Positions 57,311 through 64,000 of a stretch of 64,000 nt of DNA are shown piece by piece. The notes beneath the pieces are model-generated. The model did not search any database. It saw only the letters and a list, made by a program, of their open reading frames with translations, and was not told the DNA's origin. The stretch's first letter is position 1; the number at the start of each line of letters is the position of its first letter. The stretch is from Chlorops oryzae (taxonomy: Eukaryota; Arthropoda; Insecta; Diptera; Chloropidae). The stretch covers positions 39,539,661 to 39,603,660 of the forward strand of contig CM035808.1 of the NCBI GenBank assembly GCA_020466095.1, written 5' to 3'. The translations under genes were made by a program, and so were the position numbers.

Positions 57311-60300
57311 AATGAATTAACTTAATGAATTAAAATATATCCAAGAATCGACAACACAAATTGTTGAGTTCAATAAAGTTTTGTTACGTTAAGTCAAGAC
57401 CATTTGAGAAATTAATGTCTTTAATCACTTCCATGCTGTCGTTCTTTGAAGAAAGCGATCTTAAAAGCGTAGGTTCTGAACGCCAAGAGCTCCCATCTTG
57501 ATTGAATAGAATATAAGAAATTATCAATATGTAAATAAAAAGAAGGCAGGCACATGGCTTAAAGCAGAGAATTCTGGTTCAACAAACTTCAAGCTTTATA
57601 AGCCTCACAAAGTTTATTAAAATGTTTTTACCAGCACATGGGGGAAATAAATATTTTGGGGCTCTTTTGGCATTGTTGTACCTACCAGCATGTATAACTG
57701 GGATCTCTACAAGATTGTAAGGCTTAAGTTTGTGCTATTCTCAATCAAGTCCGTCTTTAAAATGGTCATATGGAATATTATCAATAGGCATATCGATTTT
57801 AAGTCTTTATTTACCCCTTCTATGTCTGTTGAGAGTTCAGACATTTGGTATGAGAATCGATACTCTGTGATTCTTTCTTTAGCTATTTGTAATTGATAAA
57901 AAAAATGGCAAGCCTGACTGTATAATATCCTGGCCATATCAATAAATAAGTATGTACTTACGTTTGATTTCAAATTTTTTTTTAGTATAAAATATTTCCT
58001 TCCATTTTCAACCGACTGTTAATAAATATATGCGGTATACTTTTAGGGAAAAATATATATTTTTAATTTTCTTTTGAGCTAAGATCGAAGAAATCACTCA
58101 ATTTTATCAAAAGCTCTCTTTTAACATGCTTCTATAAACTTTCTGTAAGCTTAACACGTATTTTAGGAGATTCTGTTAATTTAACACGTATTTAGAACCT
58201 AAAAGTATGCTTTTCTTTCTCCACAACCAGTGAACATGATTAAGCATTTTGAAAGGTATAATTTTAGGGATTGTAAATTCAAGTCTGACATATCAATTTC
58301 TGGGGCGTTGTGGAGGGTGAGTTTTTGGGGTCTCAAATCCTCCGAACAAAGCAAAGAATTGAACCCTAATATTAATAATATAATATATTCTTTATCAAGC
58401 CACTTCAGAAGAGAGAAAATAAAAACATTCTTAGAAAAGAATACAAGCTACGTGTATAGTTCGATAGACAGACAGAGAAATGAAGAGATTAACGGCCCGT
58501 CAAATGGTAGCATTGACTAAACATTTACTCTTTGCAATGGAAGATAAGCCTTTTAGTCTCGGAATGAATGAAATTGACATTTAAATTGTTGCATTTACGA
58601 AAGGTTTCCCGCAGGGACGGGTAATTCTCAGCGTGCCAGGACTCCCTGGCGGAACCTAAGACTTCCGACAGGTTTCCTTTTAAGCGATAAAGTGGGTGGA
58701 TTTTTTATAGCACTTAAGGGAATTTCCAAGGTTGCACTGTTACCTTCAAACTTTCTTCGACGGGTCTGTGCTTCTTGTAAGGAACCCCTTGTGGTTAACC
58801 ATCCTAATCAGCCATTTGAAAGATTTGCAGCTTTCCCCGAACTCTGAAGGCACTCTCTTGTAAACGGATGGGTGAAATCTTTTTACATTTCCAAAAGGCG
58901 CCCTTCTACAGTAATCCGTTAAATAAGAGAATACTAAACTTCTTAATTTTTTAATCCATTTTGTCCAGGAGACCCTAGGAGGAATTCCCCCGGCCCTCAG
59001 TGACTTAAGCCCATGCAAAAGTTTGTAATAAATATAACGAGTGCTCCGATCTTTATAAAAATTGGAACATATGTTAACACTGTACAACATAAAAAAAAAT
59101 AAAATAACGGGGTTCTGACAACGGATTCTGGTAGAGGAGGCAAAAAAAGTATATGTGTCTCGGCGTTTTGAAGTTTACGTCTGAATTTTTTTTTTTGAGG
59201 CCGTCAAAGCTTTGCTCCCTTAGCCTATTCTTGCAGCATATCGGCATATGAAACTATGTGTTCTTTAATTCTGAGCTCTGGGGTGTGTTGGGAAAAGTTG
59301 TTGGAAATATTAAGCCAAATATTTTTGTCGAACATGTTAACCCTCTAACTACCAAAAATTAAGGTCATTTTGCGACTTATGTTTTTTAAACTAAAAAAAA
59401 CCCCTAAATGGGGGAGGGTAGCGTCAAAATATTCTACGAAAATGTGCGCCATAAAATTTTATAATAATAGTGTTCCGAGACCTACTTATAGTATTTTGGG
59501 GTTATCTAATCTGAAGTATTGCCTTTAAAACGGTACAAAATTTGTTATGTTCTAACACCATAAAAATTTTGATTTATGTGTGTATGGGATAAATCATTGT
59601 GCGGCCCCTAATTTCGTTCGATGGGCCTTATCCTAATAGTTGTCTTGAGTTCTTCTTTTCTGTTTATATTTCCCGTAATACCTACTTCAGAAGGGCCCTG
59701 AAAAATACACTTATCCGGGCCGGCTATTCCTCCGTACGGGTCTGAGTATAGGCAATTGAGATCTTCTTCTTCACGTTTCTGAACGCCTTATTTTGTTGAC
59801 ATACATTTTTTGGTGGAGCTCAACATAAAAAAAAAAATTCTTAAACTCATAAAGATAGAGTCCAAACAAACCGGATTAACATTAGAGCCATTAAAAATGT
59901 TTACTTTTTCATAATTCATAAATCGTTTAATTAAAAATTGTTTACTTTTTCCTCATTCCTCTCCATTTCTCTCTTCAATTGTCATTCCAGCTTTTGCACA
60001 GAAGTCCAAAAAAAAAAAAAAAATCCAAAGGGGAAGCAAAATAATTTTTGACTAAATATAAATATATCAAAACAAATATTGCGCAATTGTAAGACGAAAA
60101 ATAATTTATAGGTAAACAATTTCACCGGGCGTGCGAAACAATGCAAATTGAAATAAAAAATTGAACAAATGAAAACAACATCGAAGCTTGGCGAAAACAA
60201 AAAAAAAACCCACAACCCACTGAAAACTGGATTCATTGCCGATTAAGTCTCAATTTGCGGCAGAACGAAGCGAGCAAATTTATTCCACACCATGAAAGAG

Positions 60301-60385
60301 GAGGGAGTGTGAAAAGTAACAAGAAGAAAAAATGCAATGCACAAGCGCACGTACCTACCCACATACATACACACGCCGCCATATG
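57311..60385. other. intergenic, one compositionally distinct patch
   Basis: 58590-58990 is less AT-rich than its surroundings and has a 114-codon minus-strand frame (59090-58746), but no motif I can name; it may be a decayed gene or element. 59338 carries a lone TTAACCCTCTAACTACC end, similar to the TTAA MITEs, without a partner. Nothing else recognised. Confidence 0.45.
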
Positions 60386-60427
60386 TATATAAATAGGAAT
60401 TTATATTCCGTCTCACTAGTATAAAAG
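60386..60427 (+). promoter_or_regulatory. TATA boxes of glycine-rich protein gene
   Basis: TATAAAAG at 60420-60427 is 55 bases before the ATG and is the likely box. A second TATATAAATAG lies at 60386-60396. Confidence 0.65.
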
Positions 60428-60481
60428 CCCGTTTGAAATGCAAATACGTTTTAATAATTGCTTCGCTGAAACTAGAAAATA

Positions 60482-60865
60482 ATGAGGATTCTGTTGTGCT
60501 TGGTTCTGATCGTTGCTGCTGCCTTCATGTTCGTTGAGGCACAGTACGGCGGAGGAGGTGGTTGGGGCCCCGGTGGAGGCGGTGGCGGCGGAGGTCCTAA
60601 CGGAGGTGATGGAGGCGGACGCTATGGTGGAGGTGGTGGAGGGCGGTACGGTGGAGGAGGTGGCGGACCGAATGGAGGTGGAGGAGGTGGCGGACCCAAT
60701 GGAGGTGGAGGAGGTGGACGCTACGGAGGAGGAGATGGAGGATACGGAGAAGGAGGAAGAGGAGGTGGACGCTACGGCGGAGGAGGGGGTGGCCGCAACG
60801 GTGGAGGAGGGGGTGGCCGCTACGGAGGAGGAGGAGGTGGAGGCGGCGATGACTACGATGATTGA
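60482..60865 (+). CDS. glycine-rich secreted protein, 127 aa
   Basis: Signal peptide MRILLCLVLIVAAAFMFVEA (1-20), then QYGGGGGWGP and an almost pure glycine chain punctuated by RYGG, PNGG and RNGG turns roughly every 8-10 residues, closing with an acidic DDYDD tail. No Cys. Such proteins in insects include cuticle/eggshell components and some immune-induced glycine-rich peptides; sequence alone does not separate these. Single exon, TATA box upstream, AATAAA at 60902-60907, 37 bases after the stop. The high-GC coding stretch stands out from the AT-rich neighbourhood because of glycine codons. Overlapping frame +1 is open only because of the GGN repeats. Confidence 0.85.
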   Translation: MRILLCLVLIVAAAFMFVEAQYGGGGGWGPGGGGGGGGPNGGDGGGRYGGGGGGRYGGGGGGPNGGGGGGGPNGGGGGGRYGGGDGGYGEGGRGGGRYGGGGGGRNGGGGGGRYGGGGGGGGDDYDD

Positions 60866-60901
60866 AGATTGATATTGTTGGAAATTGTTGAATTTGATTC
60901 T

Positions 60902-60907
60902 AATAAA
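60902..60907 (+). terminator. polyadenylation signal
   Basis: AATAAA 37 bases after the stop codon of the glycine-rich protein gene. Confidence 0.65.
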
Positions 60908-61410
60908 TGAATACTTTGGATTGGAAAATTATTTTTCTATGTGCATTTGGGTTTGGAGGTATGGATCTGCTGGGTTAGTTTCAGATAAATCGATTTTAAA
61001 TTGGCCAGTATAAAGTCTGAATTAGTGTGGATCGATCTATGAAAAAAGACGATATTTCTCCACATAATCAAATACATTGCTAACACACCTAGGTCTCTGT
61101 GAGTATACCCAACTTGCAATCGAAGCAAGGGAAAAAGCCTACAGTATCTCAATTATAATTCCTTGTTAAGTATAAAGAACGGTCACAATTCTCTAATCAT
61201 TGGTTGGTAGAGGATGGCCAAAAACATCTATACCTACAGAAGTTAATAGAAACAGTTGAGCATGGGTTTGGTTGCTGGTATCTCATCATTTAGAACGCAT
61301 TCAATATTATGGGTCGAGATTTAAAAACAGAATATATAAACTATACCGGAATGATCAACGCCAACAGAAGAAAAGATTCGACTCAACCCAGTCTACCTAT
61401 GTTTCTCTAT
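60908..61410. other. intergenic, nothing recognised
   Basis: Spacer between the glycine-rich gene and a MITE; no gene or repeat seen. Confidence 0.5.
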
Positions 61411-61611
61411 CAGCCCGATTCTGAATATTCCCGGGGAATTCACTTTTCTCGAGGGTAATCTTCTTCTTTTTTAAATATTTGGGGGAAGAAATTTGATGGG
61501 GAATGGGTATTTGACCCATATCCATAACTTTCCTTGCACAGGAGCATTTTAGTCTCGAAAAAAGTAAATTCCCGGGGAATTCGTTCCCCGAAAATATTCA
61601 GATTAGGGCTG
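61411..61611. mobile_element. MITE with ~45-bp inverted repeats
   Basis: 201 bp. Left end CAGCCCGATTCTGAATATTC and right end GAATTCG...AAAATATTCAGATTAGGGCTG are inverted copies, and both include the self-complementary TCCCGGGGAATTC. The right arm has an extra ttccccg. Target duplication not clear. Non-coding. Confidence 0.75.
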
Positions 61612-63651
61612 TACATAATTTCATATTGAAGACGTTGAGCTATTTCAAAGAAATTAAGTATTCGAATTACGAAACAAAAGAGTAATTTTCAGTAAGAGAC
61701 ATAAATTTATAGGTCCATTTTATCGGGCACCTCCGGTACTAGGGTCTGTTTTGATAATCTCACGATCTAAATTGTTTTGAGACGCTTTGTTTAATTTAAA
61801 ATTAACCCTTATTTTTATGTATATATGTATAATGAAAATCTTTTGTCAATGGGTTAAAACTTATTTTAAGGCCTTTTTTTGTTATTTCCCAAGATAGGAA
61901 ACATGGGCGTGGGGCTAAATGTTGGATACAGTAAACTGCCTTTTATACCCATGATTCATTTGGATTTTCGAATAATCTGAGCATATGAGGTTCTAAGCAA
62001 GGATAATCGATTATAAGGTTACGACAATCAGAGTTCAAAATTTGATTCTTCTGCGCATGTGCACTTGCGTGTGTGTGCTTTAAGGGACCTTCTGGTCGAG
62101 CACGAAAATTTAGGATATTTTCATGAATTTTTTTTTTTTTCCTTTTTTATTAAGCCTTAAAAAATTTTGGTAATTTTTTTTTTTTTTAAAAAATGGCGTT
62201 GAAGTGGACCCTCTTTGAAAAAGTACCTCCGTGGTGTGAAAGATTTTGGCAGTTCTGGTAATCGAAAAAAAAAACAAAAATATGTTATTAATCAGAATGA
62301 ATGCGGCTATGGCAGGAACTAGAATAAAAAAAAAATTTTTCAAATTGACAAAATGGCGCAATTTTTTATTTCAACCATCAAAAACTCCCCTTTTTTTGAC
62401 AATTTTTTTGATGAAAAATATGAAGTTCTTGAAATAAAAATTCGATTCTAGTTCGGGCCATAGCCATTGATGTTGTGAATAACATATAAAAATTCCAGAC
62501 AAATCGGTTCGATGGTTTTTTTTGTTTTCATTCACACCAGGTCAAAAAAAGTAGTTTTGAGATAAACGCATTCAAAGTTGCTTTGATCAAGCGCGCCTGC
62601 CTGCTGTCTCCCCTTCTAAAAAGGCTGTAGCAAAACAAATATTTTCAATATCTTCACGAAACTTTGCCAGCATATTCTTAAAAGTCTATTCTTCCGAAAT
62701 ATATAAAAAAAAAAATCAATTTTCAAAAAATTCTAGACCAGACCTTTAAAATTATTCTGGTTGGTTGAAATTATTGAAAAATTTTGACAGATAAAAATTT
62801 GTAAAAAAAAAATTAAAATTAAAGAATTTATGGGTTTACAGAGTTGCCACTGACGTTCGAAAAAGATACTACCAATTTGAAACTTTAACAAACCCTGGTT
62901 TTTACATAGGTACTTATATTGTCCTTAAAATAATATATTCTTGTAAAATAATCAATTAACAAAAAAAAAACAAAAATCATTTAATAACTTGAATCAATAT
63001 TAAAACTAAAAAATGTTCACAAAAGTATATTTAAATATTTACACAACTTAATGGCAGCACCAACACAAACGTCACAAGTACTCGGATAGTAGTAAAATCT
63101 GCGCATGTCGTATTCTTATATTCTATCATTCTTGGTTCTAAGGTGCTATATTAAAAAATTAAGACCCCTTTTTTTCTGTGCCTATGAAATATCAAAACTT
63201 CTATAAATGGGGTATTGTAGTGTCAGCCGCACCTGACTTTAACACGCTCACTTGTTTGTTTTTTAACAAGTTCTTCTCTTAATTAGAAGATTCTCCATGA
63301 CTTTTATTGAATATACTAAATGGCAAGATATGGTCTCTTGTCAAACCTATATTATCAAAGCATCTTCTACTTCTATCGTAACATGATCATCCATTTTTTT
63401 AATCAAAGATTGATTACGATATCCGAAGAATTTCCTTTCTATTCCTGCTGAATGTGCGAAAATATTCTGAAGGAATTTAATGACCTCATTTAAAAATAAT
63501 TAACTCTTAGTCTCTGAACAGTCTAATCAGCAGAAACAAAATTTTAGTACTTTTGATACGTGACTTAAAGCCGGCTTTTCCAGTTAGCGCCTTATCTGGA
63601 ACAAGTTATTTTTAACTGATAAAATTGTGCGCATTTTGGAAAGAAATGGGG
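61612..63651. other. intergenic; Helentron-type 3' end at 63215-63257
   Basis: TGTCAGCCGCACCTGACTTTAACACGCTCACTTGTT at 63222-63257 matches the 3' stem and terminus of the Helentron-type elements, and the string CTCCGGTACTAGGGTCTGTTTTG near 61728 matches their interior, so an old, expanded or broken copy may span part of this stretch. No gene recognised. Confidence 0.5.
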
Positions 63652-63660
63652 TATAAATAG
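63652..63660 (+). promoter_or_regulatory. TATA box of 44-aa peptide gene
   Basis: TATAAATAG, with a TCATT initiator-like site at 63682-63686 about 32 bases on and the ATG at 63707. Confidence 0.65.
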
Positions 63661-63706
63661 CTGCATGAATAGCTGAAGAAATCATTGAATTCAATCAATT
63701 TAAATC

Positions 63707-63943
63707 ATGAAGATCATTGCTTACATCGGCTTCTTAGCTGCCTTATTGGCTGTGGCTTTCGGTGAGTACAAATCCTCAAAACATTTCTAAAAGCTACTAG
63801 TCAATTTTTACCGAATCATCCCAATTTTTGCTAATTAACATTTTCTTTTACATATTTTTCTAGCTAACCCAAATCCTCAACCCCTTCCTGAGCCCTATCC
63901 CGGTGGTGGCGGCGGTGGTGGTGGCGGTGGCGGCGGCAAGTAG
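63707..63943 (+). CDS. small secreted Pro/Gly peptide, 44 aa, two exons
   Basis: Exons 63707-63761 and 63864-63943, joined in phase 1 with donor G|GTGAGT and acceptor TTTTTCTAG|CT. The product is a signal peptide MKIIAYIGFLAALLAVAFA (1-19), then NPNPQPLPEPYP, in which every second residue is proline, then twelve glycines and a final Lys. The mature peptide would be about 25 residues, without Cys and nearly uncharged. TATA box and short leader upstream. I do not recognise the family; the alternating-proline segment recalls proline-rich host-defence peptides, but the Arg-Pro pairs usual there are absent. It lies about 3 kb downstream of the other glycine-rich gene on the same strand. Confidence 0.8.
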
Positions 63944-64000
63944 AGGAGCCTGAAACATCTTTTGATATTTTTGGCGACTGGATGAAATTATGATTTGATG

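Noticed and set aside
60513..60872. 119-codon Glu/Val-rich frame overlapping the glycine-rich gene
   Set aside because: Frame-shifted reading of GGN repeats (GAGGTGG), lacking a signal peptide; a shadow of the real gene.

Overview
The window looks like AT-rich nuclear DNA of a dipteran insect, most likely a higher fly (Brachycera). The evidence is a multi-exon adenosine receptor gene with phase-matched introns, a PP4 catalytic-subunit gene, two mariner transposases (one very close to the horn-fly Himar1/irritans type), microsatellite-bearing elements of the dipteran mini-me/DINE-1 kind, and short secreted-peptide genes with TATA-box promoters. I cannot name the species from sequence alone. 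Real genes are sparse and most of the window is intergenic DNA shaped by transposons.

Layout. 1-832: 3' end of a mariner element. 0.8-15.5 kb: no complete gene. It holds small TA- and TTAA-flanked MITEs, a frameshifted lipase fragment (minus strand, about 9.8-10.3 kb), a 13-bp minisatellite and a 1.7 kb element filled with palindromic motifs. 15.5-20.3 kb: a 1.9 kb tandem duplication. Each copy contains an hAT-like element with a dead LINE tail nested in it, and only the second copy carries a further 0.9 kb Helentron-type insertion. 24.8-31.4 kb: the adenosine receptor gene, four coding exons, 843 residues predicted. 33.0-33.3 kb: a MITE. 35.8-42.2 kb: a tandem duplication of the whole PP4 catalytic-subunit gene; the second copy is intact (307 residues) and the first has a one-base frameshift. 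42.5-46.4 kb: a snapback MITE, then a 2 kb hAT-like element with its 8-bp target duplication, into which a truncated Himar1-like mariner has jumped, then a second hAT-like element. 47.1-47.3 kb: piggyBac-like MITEs. 47.9-54.2 kb: a small secreted-peptide gene in a deletion-riddled duplicated block, and a tRNA-derived SINE with a clean target-site duplication. 56.9-57.3 kb: another Helentron-type element. 60.4-60.9 and 63.6-63.9 kb: two small glycine-rich secreted-protein genes.

How the genes relate. The receptor (extracellular adenosine sensing at the plasma membrane) and PP4 (Ser/Thr dephosphorylation in nucleus and cytoplasm) are unrelated neighbours on the same strand. The three short TATA-driven secreted-peptide genes in the last 16 kb are all on the plus strand. 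They may form a loose group of effector or structural peptide genes, but no shared function can be read from sequence. The most informative structures are the nested and duplicated elements, and two places where one duplicate differs from the other mainly by many tiny deletions. That pattern raises the possibility of uncorrected long-read consensus or haplotype duplication in the assembly.
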